A stretch of 64,000 bases of DNA from JAUVPY01 sp034412795 (GCA_034412795.1 DAOUMD010000034.1:23850-87849), one strand, 5' to 3'; shown: positions 51,656 through 59,772, counted from the stretch's first letter. Program-made: numbers and translations. Notes: generated from the letters alone by a model not told the origin.

Positions 51656-52765
51656 ATGAGACTGAAAGCACTGGTCATCATTCTCTCAGCTTTCGCCCTC
51701 TTGCTGGCACTGAGCGCCCTTGCCTTTGCCCAGGACAGCGACCCACAAGTACTTTTCACCGACAACATCAACGCCACCAGCACCACCACGGCGGTCACCG
51801 AGATGGAGCAAGAACTGTTGGACCGCCTGAACGCTGCCACAACTTCCATTGACTTAGCCATCTACAGCTTTAACCGCGTTTCCATTCGAGAAGCTTTGAA
51901 GGACGCCGCCGACGACGACCGGGATGTCGACGTTCGCGTGGTGACTGACAACGCTAAGTACGCAGATCCAAGCTATAATCCGCACTTCAGGGACCTCGAA
52001 ACGGCAGGCATTCCTGTGGTTCGTGACGGCCCTTCCTCCCTGATGCACAACAAGTTCTTTGTCATTGACGGTCTGATCGTCTGGGCTGGCTCGACTAACG
52101 TAACAGACAGGGGCTTCACCTACAATCACAACAACAGCATGGTTTTCACCTCACCTGAACTGGCAGACATCTACACCACCGAGTTCGAAGAGATGTTCGT
52201 CAGTGGTCTATTCGGCACGGACAAGGATGACAACACCACGCATTCCCTGACCTATGATGGCTCACTCCTGGAGTCATACTTCTCTCCCACAGATGGCGCA
52301 ATGAGCCAAGTTATCGGCGAGGTCAACGCCGCGGACGAAAGCATTTACTTCTCCATCTTCTCTTTCACAGACGACTCGTTGCGGGACGCCATCATTGCAC
52401 GCGCACAGGCCGGGGTGACGGTTCGGGGCATCTTCGACAACACCAACGCCGGCGGCCCTTACGCAGAGTACGAAGCCCTGTGCGATGCCGGCATCCCAAA
52501 CAAACGTGGGGACTTCAGGGGCTTCATGCACAACAAATTCATGGTCATCGACATCAATGGGACAGACCCCGTCGTCGTGGCTGGCTCTATGAACTGGTCA
52601 GACAATGGTGCAAACAAAAATGACGAGAACACACTGATCTTCCACGATCCGCGCGTGGCTCAAGCCTACCACGACGAATGGCAACAGCTCTGGTCAGCAA
52701 TAGCGATGGAGAATATGTGCAACCCGTTTAGGACGTACGTGCCTGTGGTGCTCAAGATGCGGTAA
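51656..52765 (+). CDS. Secreted phospholipase D-family protein
   Basis: 369 residues; GAGGAGGAT precedes the ATG. A signal peptide (LVIILSAFALLLALSALAFA, cut near AFA-QDS) directs it outside. Two HKD motifs: HNKFFVIDGLIVWAGSTNV (~128-146) and HNKFMVIDINGTDPVVVAGS (~295-314), each H-x-K-x4-D, forming one active site as in PLD/Nuc enzymes. It may cleave phosphodiesters in lipids or DNA; Nuc-like proteins of this layout are often nucleases. The C-terminus ends in FRTYVPVVLKMR, a tail frequent in secreted Chloroflexota proteins, possibly a sorting signal. Confidence 0.9.
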   Translation: MRLKALVIILSAFALLLALSALAFAQDSDPQVLFTDNINATSTTTAVTEMEQELLDRLNAATTSIDLAIYSFNRVSIREALKDAADDDRDVDVRVVTDNAKYADPSYNPHFRDLETAGIPVVRDGPSSLMHNKFFVIDGLIVWAGSTNVTDRGFTYNHNNSMVFTSPELADIYTTEFEEMFVSGLFGTDKDDNTTHSLTYDGSLLESYFSPTDGAMSQVIGEVNAADESIYFSIFSFTDDSLRDAIIARAQAGVTVRGIFDNTNAGGPYAEYEALCDAGIPNKRGDFRGFMHNKFMVIDINGTDPVVVAGSMNWSDNGANKNDENTLIFHDPRVAQAYHDEWQQLWSAIAMENMCNPFRTYVPVVLKMR

Positions 52766-52798
52766 TATTGAAGCGGGGCTGGAAGGATGCTCCCATAG

Positions 52799-52969
52799 GG
52801 CTCTTGGAACCTCAGCCTCCAGACGCTAGGCTGGGGTCGGCTTTTGGCAGGGGACGACAACCCGCTGTATCAGGGCAGTTGGGCCAATTACAGGCTGAGG
52901 CAAGGTTACATGATCCTGTGGGAGCCCGCCCACAGGGTCTATCTGCCGATTATCACGAAGAGCAAGTAA
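52799..52969 (+). pseudogene. C-terminal remnant of a secreted protein
   Basis: Open frame without a start: LLAGDDNPLYQGSWANYRLR and ILWEPAHRVYLPIITKSK, ending in the same type of YLPIITK tail as the PLD protein's YVPVVLK. It follows the PLD gene directly and probably is the 3' end of a deleted exported-protein gene. Confidence 0.5.
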
Positions 52970-53021
52970 AAGAAACTGTGAACGCAACTGCAAGGCAGCG
53001 TGAAATTGGGGCAATCCGGGA

Positions 53022-53516
53022 TTAATCCGTCTCCCCGCTGTGTGGGTGGCCGTGCGCCAGCTCTTCGTCCGTCGCCGCTCGAAGCGCGGAGACTGTCACC
53101 TCGAAGTGCAGGGTCTGGCCGGCCAGGGGATGATTAAAATCAAGCAACACGCCATCGGGACGAATCCCTGTCACATACGCCTCAAAGGACTGCCCTGAGC
53201 TGTCCTCCACACTGAGTCTCATCCCCAGTTGCGGGGTCATATCTGGAGGGAACCGGTTGTGAGGGACCAATTGAACTGCTTCGGGGTTCCGCTCACCGTA
53301 GCCCTCGGCGGGCGTTACCACCACGTCCTTCTCATCACCCACCGCCATCCCGTAGAGCGCCTGCTCAACAGGCGGGAAAATCTGGCCCCGACCTTGTAAG
53401 AACTCCACGGGCTCCCGATCCGCGGTCGTAGTGGTGCCAATGACCTCTCCATCGCTGAGACGTGCGGTATAATCGAGACTGACTACCAGATCATCTGCTA
53501 CTATAAGTTCCGTCAT
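53022..53516 (-). CDS. FKBP-type peptidyl-prolyl isomerase (SlyD-like)
   Basis: 164 residues; AAGGAGG before the ATG. LVVSLDYTARLSDGEVIGTT, FLQGRGQIFPPVEQALYGMA, VGDEKDVVVTPAEGYGERNP, then the insert-in-flap region (VQLVPHNRFPPDMTPQLGMR) and LLDFNHPLAGQTLHFEVTVS are SlyD signatures. The C-terminus has only a short His tail (HGHPHSGE), weaker than the metal-binding tail of E. coli SlyD. Cytoplasmic chaperone and prolyl isomerase. It points away from the PLD gene and is probably an ordinary gene. Confidence 0.93.
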   Translation of the reverse strand: MTELIVADDLVVSLDYTARLSDGEVIGTTTTADREPVEFLQGRGQIFPPVEQALYGMAVGDEKDVVVTPAEGYGERNPEAVQLVPHNRFPPDMTPQLGMRLSVEDSSGQSFEAYVTGIRPDGVLLDFNHPLAGQTLHFEVTVSALRAATDEELAHGHPHSGETD

Positions 53517-53556
53517 TTTAAGCCTCCTTGTATCTTCTCGAATTTAGATAAAAGCC

Positions 53557-53658
53557 AAGAAACTGGGTTTTTTGTCATCTGACCATAGGTTTTGGCATGT
53601 CGCAAGGTGCTTTTTCATAGTTGCGGTTGCACACTGAAGTTCAAAAACCCGGTTTCTT
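53557..53658. repeat. Inverted-repeat element upstream of the FKBP gene
   Basis: AAGAAACTGGGTTTTT (53,557-53,572) and AAAAACCCGGTTTCTT (53,643-53,658) are inverted ends with one mismatch, and similarity goes on outside them (TTTAGAT / TCTAAA, TATCTT / AAGTATC). A palindromic element of 100-150 bp. The rest of the 360-bp spacer to the next gene holds only the terminator below. Confidence 0.7.
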
Positions 53659-53742
53659 ACAAGTTGTCTAAACTCAAGTATCTTGCGAACATCAACGGCG
53701 GCTGGAGCTTTTTGTCCTTGCTCATCGGTCTGTCTCGGGCAC

Positions 53743-53777
53743 AAAAAACCACCCAGCCCTAGGTAAGCCTGGGTGGT
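53743..53777 (-). terminator. Terminator of the small membrane protein gene
   Basis: ACCACCCAG and CTGGGTGGT form a 9-bp stem; on the minus strand it is followed by six T. Confidence 0.75.
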
Positions 53778-53877
53778 GAACTTTTGTCATCCGAAACAGA
53801 ACTTACTACGCCCTATCACAAACAAGTATACCCTAACCTCACAATCGCGTCAAGCGGGGTTTTCAAAAGGACTGAAA

Positions 53878-54243
53878 TCAGGTGCTCGACTGAAGCTCCG
53901 CACGGTAAAGCCAGTTGACCAGGAACAGAGCGCCTACCAAAAGCAATGGACCAACTATCACCAGGTAAGTGACCCACTCGAACTCCCCCCAAGCCATGAT
54001 CACGTACCATACTCCGAGGGCCAGGAACAGAAGCGCACCAACCCACTCCCAACGCCACGCGATAACAAGGGCAATCAGGATGATACCTGTTGGGATAAGG
54101 TGCATGAGCAAGGCAACGATCGTTTCCCAGAAGTCATAGCCCTCACCGAACACATCGAGAGCGAAGAGGCTAATGAATACAGCAAACAGAACGCATAGAA
54201 TCCTGGGCATCCAGAACACTACCCCTTTCACAGGCTTTTTCAT
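53878..54243 (-). CDS. Small four-helix membrane protein (121 aa)
   Basis: Start at 54,243 with AGGAGGT upstream. Four hydrophobic segments: VFWMPRILCVLFAVFISLFA, FWETIVALLMHLIPTGIILI, WVGALLFLALGVWYVIMAW, YLVIVGPLLLVGALFLVNWL. The pattern, with FGEGYDFWETIVALLMHLIP and AWRWEWVGALLF, occurs in a widespread family of uncharacterised bacterial membrane proteins. Function unknown. A longer upstream frame lacks a ribosome site and would place a soluble segment in front. Confidence 0.7.
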   Translation of the reverse strand: MKKPVKGVVFWMPRILCVLFAVFISLFALDVFGEGYDFWETIVALLMHLIPTGIILIALVIAWRWEWVGALLFLALGVWYVIMAWGEFEWVTYLVIVGPLLLVGALFLVNWLYRAELQSST

Positions 54244-54432
54244 AGTGAGTGACCTCCTGATATAATGTTGAAAACTTGAACTTGACAGTTTATGTGACTC
54301 AGGCAATTCCACTCTACAGTCAATATTACCACATTTCCACACCACATTCAATTCCCTCTCTAAAATTCAACACCAACACTTTACAGGGAGACTACCTATC
54401 AATGTAAATCTGCGTCCGATTCACCAAAACTA

Positions 54433-54461
54433 TTGAAAATGAGGGACAAGTATGGTATATT
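54433..54461 (+). promoter_or_regulatory. Promoter of the patatin gene
   Basis: TTGAAA, 17 bases, TATATT, about 175 bases upstream of the start. Divergent from the small membrane protein gene. The leader between has no clear terminator. Confidence 0.65.
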
Positions 54462-54637
54462 GGTATTGAGTGACATATTCGTTCCCTCTACTCTCTTGCC
54501 CCTCCTTCTACCCCACCATATCGTGATCGTTCATTCCCGTCAATCTTTGAGAGTAACGCTTTGAACACCGTGCTTCCGCAGCAGCGGTCTGCTTCGGCGT
54601 CGGCATTTGGCGCCTCAAGTGTGAAGGGAGGAAGAAA

Positions 54638-55642
54638 ATGAACGAAAAAAGTACGTCTTGGCGATATCTATTGTCAATTGACGGCGGTGGAATACGTGGC
54701 ATTATCCCCGCCATAGCCCTGGCCAGGCTTGAGGAGACCACCGGCAAGCAAACACAGGATATCTTCTCGTTCGTCGCCGGCACCTCCACCGGTGCAATTA
54801 TTGCCGCCGCCGTCGCCGCGGGCATCCCAGCAGCGCACATCGTTAACCTCTACCTTACTCGTGCCCCCGAAGTCTTTACCCGATACCCTTGGAACTTCCT
54901 GAAACGCATCGTTGCGGGATCAATGTACTCGACACAGAAACTCTACGATCTCATCGCTGAGGAGATGGACGACGCGCGTGATTGGACGCTTAACGACTCG
55001 CCCATTGATTTACTCATCACCGCCAAGCGAGTCCCGGATGGCATGCCCTGGTACTTTGTCCGCGACAGCCCAAATAACTCCCGCTGCACAGGCCGGTTGG
55101 GACTGGTTGACTGTACCACCGCGTCGGCTGCTGCACCCACGTACTTCGAGCCCTGGACTATACAGGAAGCCTCACCGGCTCCGGCTAATTGTGAGCAGAC
55201 CGGTGCGCTGGTGGATGGCGGTGTTGGTGTGACCGGTAATCCAATCTATCAGGCATGTGTGGAGGCATTTGACTATACGCCCGGCTACAACCCAGAGGAA
55301 ACGATCGCCGTTTCGCTGGGGACAGGACGCTTCACCTCCACACGGCGCCCAGGCTGGATCTGGCCATGGCTAAGTTGGGTGTTGGGCCAACTGCTTGAGT
55401 CGCCGGGAGAGCAGCAAACCCAGATTACGTGGCGACAGTTCCCAAATTTGATCCTCTACAGAATCGATACCGACTTGCAAGACAACATCCCACTTGATGA
55501 TATTCGAAGCATTGGCCGGCTGGAGGAGTATGGAAAGCGCTTAGCAAAGAAGATTAATTGGCAGGCCATTTTAGATGGCACCGATACCACCTTCCGCATT
55601 GGTGCAAAAAAGACTCTGTGGCACCAGTACAGGCAACCTTGA
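54638..55642 (+). CDS. Patatin-like phospholipase
   Basis: 334 residues, GGGAGGAAG before the ATG. LLSIDGGGIRGIIPAIALAR holds the oxyanion loop, FVAGTSTGAIIAAAVAAGIP the GxSxG nucleophile elbow (Ser in GTSTG), and ALVDGGVGVTGNPIYQAC the catalytic Asp (DGG). No signal peptide or membrane helix, so cytoplasmic. Patatins hydrolyse membrane phospholipids; many bacterial ones are effectors in anti-phage systems, others are housekeeping. No nucleotide cyclase is next to it, so a CBASS role is not supported, but it stands between island genes with its own promoter. Confidence 0.9.
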   Translation: MNEKSTSWRYLLSIDGGGIRGIIPAIALARLEETTGKQTQDIFSFVAGTSTGAIIAAAVAAGIPAAHIVNLYLTRAPEVFTRYPWNFLKRIVAGSMYSTQKLYDLIAEEMDDARDWTLNDSPIDLLITAKRVPDGMPWYFVRDSPNNSRCTGRLGLVDCTTASAAAPTYFEPWTIQEASPAPANCEQTGALVDGGVGVTGNPIYQACVEAFDYTPGYNPEETIAVSLGTGRFTSTRRPGWIWPWLSWVLGQLLESPGEQQTQITWRQFPNLILYRIDTDLQDNIPLDDIRSIGRLEEYGKRLAKKINWQAILDGTDTTFRIGAKKTLWHQYRQP

Positions 55643-55662
55643 TTGTAACTGCTCACGCTTAA

Positions 55663-55797
55663 GATCTTGGCTCATGTTCAGAACAAGTGCAAACGTGTCT
55701 TTGACGCTCGCGGCGGATAGTCATATCCGCCGTCTGAGGCCGTTGGATTTGTCAATCCAGCGAGAGCAATCACTAGTTCTGAACATGAGCCAAGATC
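55663..55797. repeat. Dispersed inverted-repeat element, copy 2
   Basis: GATCTTGGCTCATGTTCAGA (from 55,663) continues as ACAAGTG and returns in inverted form at 55,771-55,797 with one mismatch (27-bp ends). The centre holds two hairpins with four-base loops: CGGCGGATA-GTCA-TATCCGCCG (55,711) and TGGATT-TGTC-AATCCA (55,744). The left end shares about 26 bases with copy 1 at 35,555-35,655. It lies 20 bases after the patatin stop. Confidence 0.85.
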
Positions 55798-55934
55798 GTT
55801 CACAGTACCAGAAAGAAAGTCTTCCAATTCGCTGGATGAGGCGCAGATGACCAGAGAACCTACCGGGATGGCCGGCCAGGAGGCGTCATCGGCCTTCAAC
55901 GGCAGGGTTCTCTGAAACCCCTACCTTTGACCCC

Positions 55935-55964
55935 TTGCCAACCCACCCTGATCTGTGATAAACT
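55935..55964 (+). promoter_or_regulatory. FGE-3 promoter, shared block with 39,462
   Basis: TTGCCA, 18 bases, TAAACT; same block as in front of the STAND gene, including ATCTGTGATAAACTGATC and AAAAC downstream. Confidence 0.65.
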
Positions 55965-56070
55965 GATCAAAACCAACACGTTTGGCCAGAGGCGAATAGA
56001 CCAGGCTCGTCCCCTATCCCAACTTGGGGCTGGGGCGGGCACTGGCCACCCGACAAAGGAGACAACATCG

Positions 56071-59000
56071 ATGATCGGCTTATCCATATTACTGGGTGCA
56101 GCCCTGGAAGCGGGGTTGGGCGTGCTGGCCGAGGCCGGTTTCGGGGACGAAGCCCATGCTCTCAAAGAACGACTGGCAAAGAAGGACGAGAAGGAACGCC
56201 AGACGGCATTCGACCGCGCCTTTGACCGGGCCGTCGAGGTGGTTGGAGACGATGACTTGCGCCCCTTGTTAGAACATCGGCCCTTCCGCGAAGCACTGGT
56301 CGTCGGCTTGCTGGACCCCGAACAAGGCTTTGACGTGAGGGACATGGCCGAAGTGTGGGAAGAAGAACTGCCAGTTCATGCGCGGACCTTACGCCGCTTT
56401 TTCTCGGCCCTGGAGAACGCCTTGCTGGCCGATGAGACCTGGGGGCCGGTACTGGATCGTTACCAGGAACTCCGCTTCCGGGGAGACGTGCTGGCAGCTC
56501 TGACCGAGCAGCAGTTGGATGTGCCGCCCCGCCAGTTGGTGTCCGCGCTGAACGCGCAACTGACCGGGGGCGGGGCGATTGCCCAGGGGCCGGGGGCGGT
56601 GGCTGCCGGCGCGGGCGGACTGGCCGTCAGCGGCAGCATAGTGGGCAACATCGTGCACACTGTCGTCCAGCAATATCGGCTAGAAATGCCGGCGCTCCCC
56701 GGCCCGCAACCGGACGATCTGCACCGGGCCTACCTGGAGCGAATAATCCGGGAATGTGGCCGAGTGCGATTGCTGGGCCTCGACACCAGTGCAGGGCACG
56801 CCGGCGCGGGTGAGGAGGAGATCCGGCTGGAACCGGTCTATGTACACCTGGACACAACACGCCTGGCCGCCGAGGGCGAAGAGGGAATGGACCCGCGCCG
56901 CGCCGGGGTTAAGGCGAAAAGGGAAGTGAAGGGGACAGGCGACGAAATAGACCTGCCCGGCTGGTTAAGGGTCATCGGAGAGGAGGGGCAGCAGCGCTTC
57001 CTGACCGCCCTGGAGGCGGCCGCCCGCTGGGAGCGGCTGGTCCTCACCGGCAGTCCAGGATCGGGTAAGTCCACCTTCGTCAATTACCTGGCCCTCTGTC
57101 TGGCCGTCGGGAGCCTGCCGGTCGAGGCTCGACCCTTCTCCCTGGAACCGGACACCTATCTGCCTGGCTGGCCCGCCAGGTTCTGGCCACTGCCGGTGCG
57201 AGTGGTGCTACGTGACTTTGCCCGCCAGTTGCCCATCGATGCGAGCCGGGCGACGGCAGATCTGTTGTGGCGATACATTCAAATCCAACTGGCCCCCTTA
57301 GAGTTCGGCCCCTTGCTCCAGGAAGCTCTGCTGGCCGGCCAGGCGTTGGTCATCCTGGATGGGCTGGATGAAGTACCGGAAGGTTCCGCCGAGCAACCGG
57401 TCAGCCCCCGGCGCCTGGCGTTGGAGGCGGTGGCCGACTTTACTCGCCACTTCCCACGTGCGCGTTATCTGGTTACCTGTCGTCACGCCAGCTACGTGTC
57501 GCCCTGGACACTCCATGAATTCGAAGAAGCCCCCCTGGCCGAGTTTGACGAAGCGAAGCGCGACCGGTTCTGCAAACTGTGGTATGCCGAACTGGCCCGG
57601 CGGGGGCAGTTGGATGCCCGCCAGGTTTCAGCCAAAATGGGCGGCTTACAACGCGCTATCCGCCGGCCCGACCTGGCGCGAATGGCCGGCAACCCCCTCC
57701 TTCTGACGGTGATGGCCCTGGTGCATGCCCGCGAGCCAGAGTTGCCAGAAGCACGGGCGCTGCTGTACGACAAGTGTGTGGACGTGTTGCTCTGGTTGTG
57801 GGAGCGGCGCAAGGCGGATGAAGCACACCCGGTCGACTTGCTGGCCCTGTTGGAGGCCGGGCAGGTAGACCGTACCTTCTTTGTGCGGACACTGGACCGC
57901 TTGGCCTACGAAGTACATGCCGAGGGAGGAACCCAGGAGGGCGAAGCAGACATCCGTGCCTCAGCCTTGATTGCCCGATTCTCGTCACTGCATCCCACGC
58001 GGGATCTGAACTGGGCTCGTGACGTGGTGACCTTTATCCGGGAGCGGGCAGGACTGCTGGTCGAGCGGCGATCCGACGAAGTGGACCCGGTGCTGGCTTT
58101 CCCCCATCGTACCTTCCAGGAGTATCTGGCCGCGTGTTGGTTGACCGAGGGAGAGGACACGGCGGCCAAAGCGGCTGAATTAGCCCGTCAAGGCGACCAT
58201 TGGTGGGAGGTGGTAAAGCTCGCGGCGGGGCGATTGTTGTACGTGGAACGGAAGATGACCCAACCCCTGCTGTTGCTCGACTTCTTGTGCCCCGAACAGC
58301 CAGACGATGACGCGGCTTGTTGGTATCTGAGCGAATTGGCAGGTGAGGTGTTCCTGGAACTCAAGCCAGAGCAGATGTTGCGCGACGCGACCACCGGAGA
58401 ACAGGTGCAGGCCCGGCTGGATCGCGTGCGTCGGCGACTGGCTGCCGCTTTGCGGCAGGACCAGGTGTTAGCCCCTCGGCAACGGGCTGACGCCGGGGAC
58501 GTATTGGCGCAGTTGGGTGACCCACGCTTCCGCGAGAGCGCCTGGTACCTGCCCGACGAGCCGCTGCTGGGCTTTGTGAAGGTTCCCGCCGGACCGTTCC
58601 TGATGGGCGAGGGCAAGGAAGAACACGAGGTAGAATTGAGTGTCTATTACACTGCCCGTTACCCGGTGACGGTAGCTCAGTTCCGAACCTTTGTAGAGCA
58701 CAGTGGGCACAAACCAACGAACGAGGATAGCCTGCGGGGCCTGGACAATCACCCCGTAGTGTGGGTCACTTGGTGCGATGCACGGGCGTACTGTGCCTGG
58801 CTGACGGAGCAATTGCGCACCTGGGATGGCACACCGCAGCCGCTGGTCAACTTGTTGCGTGAGGAAGATTGGCAGGTGCGTTTGCCAACCGAAGCTGAGT
58901 GGGAAAAGGCAGCACGCAGTGGGGATGGCCGTATCTTCCCGTGGGGTGATGAGCCTGATCCGAACCGGGCGAATTACCGCGACACCGGCATTGGCACCAC

Positions 59001-59307
59001 CAGCGCCAGAGGTTGCTTTCCCGGCGGGGCCAGTCCGTATGGAGTGGAGGACCTGGGTGGCAATGTGTGGGAATGGACACAGAGCCTATGGGGCAAGGAC
59101 TGGAACAAGCCTGACTTCAAATATCCATACCGTGCTGACGATGGCCGTGAGAATCTGCAAGCCGGCGCTGACGTCTACCGGGTATTGCGTGGCGGGGCGT
59201 TCTACGATTTTCAGTGGTTTGTGCGTTGCGCCTCCCGCATCAGGTACGATCCGTACCACTGGCTCAGGCTCTTCGGATTTCGAGTCGTCCTTGCGCCCGG
59301 CATTTGA
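56071..59307 (+). CDS. NACHT NTPase with FGE/C-type-lectin domain (FGE-3)
   Basis: 1078 residues from ATG 56,071 (AAAGGAGAC upstream); a longer in-frame ATG at 55,927 lies before the promoter and is rejected. Layout as FGE-2: helical N-terminal domain, heptads (GAIAQGP, GAVAAGA, GGLAVSG), a distinct 80-residue linker, NACHT (Walker A LTGSPGSGKSTFVNYLAL, ~326; Walker B ALVILDGLDEVPEGSA, ~427), FPHRTFQEYLAACWL, and FGE-like domain from ~834 (FVKVPAGPFLMGEGKEEHE; RYPVTVAQFRTFVEHSG; LPTEAEWEKAARSGDGRIFP; DLGGNVWEWTQS). The N-terminal ~165 residues are far more like FGE-2 than the NTPase part, so the genes are mosaics. FGE cysteines are absent. Confidence 0.88.
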   Translation: MIGLSILLGAALEAGLGVLAEAGFGDEAHALKERLAKKDEKERQTAFDRAFDRAVEVVGDDDLRPLLEHRPFREALVVGLLDPEQGFDVRDMAEVWEEELPVHARTLRRFFSALENALLADETWGPVLDRYQELRFRGDVLAALTEQQLDVPPRQLVSALNAQLTGGGAIAQGPGAVAAGAGGLAVSGSIVGNIVHTVVQQYRLEMPALPGPQPDDLHRAYLERIIRECGRVRLLGLDTSAGHAGAGEEEIRLEPVYVHLDTTRLAAEGEEGMDPRRAGVKAKREVKGTGDEIDLPGWLRVIGEEGQQRFLTALEAAARWERLVLTGSPGSGKSTFVNYLALCLAVGSLPVEARPFSLEPDTYLPGWPARFWPLPVRVVLRDFARQLPIDASRATADLLWRYIQIQLAPLEFGPLLQEALLAGQALVILDGLDEVPEGSAEQPVSPRRLALEAVADFTRHFPRARYLVTCRHASYVSPWTLHEFEEAPLAEFDEAKRDRFCKLWYAELARRGQLDARQVSAKMGGLQRAIRRPDLARMAGNPLLLTVMALVHAREPELPEARALLYDKCVDVLLWLWERRKADEAHPVDLLALLEAGQVDRTFFVRTLDRLAYEVHAEGGTQEGEADIRASALIARFSSLHPTRDLNWARDVVTFIRERAGLLVERRSDEVDPVLAFPHRTFQEYLAACWLTEGEDTAAKAAELARQGDHWWEVVKLAAGRLLYVERKMTQPLLLLDFLCPEQPDDDAACWYLSELAGEVFLELKPEQMLRDATTGEQVQARLDRVRRRLAAALRQDQVLAPRQRADAGDVLAQLGDPRFRESAWYLPDEPLLGFVKVPAGPFLMGEGKEEHEVELSVYYTARYPVTVAQFRTFVEHSGHKPTNEDSLRGLDNHPVVWVTWCDARAYCAWLTEQLRTWDGTPQPLVNLLREEDWQVRLPTEAEWEKAARSGDGRIFPWGDEPDPNRANYRDTGIGTTSARGCFPGGASPYGVEDLGGNVWEWTQSLWGKDWNKPDFKYPYRADDGRENLQAGADVYRVLRGGAFYDFQWFVRCASRIRYDPYHWLRLFGFRVVLAPGI
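59181..59299 (+). other. Candidate DGR variable region of FGE-3
   Basis: Framework RVLRGGAF...VRCA...P...GFRV with variable positions YDFQWF, SRIRYD, YHWLRLF. The bases coding RVLRGGAF differ from FGE-1 at only one or two positions, while the codons between frames differ in many. Confidence 0.5.
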
Positions 59308-59772
59308 CCCTGGACATCTTCATAAGCCAGATTCTTGACAAATGAGTCAGGTTTTCCTCACGGACAGAAAGAAACACAGACCCATCTTCCTTTTTCTGCT
59401 GTCCGTGTTCCTTTCCGTCTGTGGGGAGATGGTTGGCCTCTCGTCGATTTGAGGCAAAGCCTCGTTAGTACATCTCGGCGTAAACAGGTACATAGTTATT
59501 TGCTCGCCAGGGATTGGCAAATCCCGGCCTTTTGCGCCTAAATCGGAGATTTGGCAATCCCCTTGGAGCAAAATTAACTACAGGCTTGTTTCCGCCTCGG
59601 TGTAGTAGGCTCTGGAGCGAGCGCGGCGAGCGCCTCCGAACCCCGCCGAAGGTGGGGCGCGGGTGGCCAATTCCGGGAGGTGGACAAGTCGCCAGGAGAA
59701 CGTTCCCCCCTCAGCGGCGACCTTCCCACCGATCACAACTAACTACCATTATGGGGGCTGCCAGACCTGACC
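59308..59772. other. Repeat-rich intergenic region with copy B of the RT-leader block
   Basis: No gene seen. CACGGACAG...CTGTCCGTG (59,373-59,409) can form a hairpin and AATCC/GGATT words make several more: GGGATT-GGCA-AATCCC (59,510), AAATC-GGA-GATTT (59,541), GAGGC-AAA-GCCTC (59,450). At 59,610-59,688 lies a ~79-bp block homologous to the one between FGE-1 and the RT relic (CTCTGGAGCGAGCGC... GGGAGG..ACAAG), but no RT follows. So FGE-3 is also followed by retroelement-associated sequence. Confidence 0.7.

Noticed and set aside
52768..53025. An 85-aa plus-strand gene starting with TTG
   Set aside because: No ribosome site; another frame in the same DNA ends in a credible exported-protein tail, so I call a remnant there.
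53544..53744. A 66-aa minus-strand coding region
   Set aside because: It covers the inverted-repeat element, lacks a ribosome site and shows no protein-like composition.
54638..55642. CBASS with the patatin as CapV
   Set aside because: No CD-NTase (cyclase), Cap2 or Cap3 gene lies next to it.
42588..59307. FGE domains as active formylglycine-generating enzymes
   Set aside because: No sulfatase gene is near, and the catalytic cysteine pair of FGE is absent in all three C-termini, so the fold probably binds ligands.
44941..59700. A complete DGR in the window
   Set aside because: I found no template repeat, no Avd-like gene and no intact RT, so only targets and relics are claimed.
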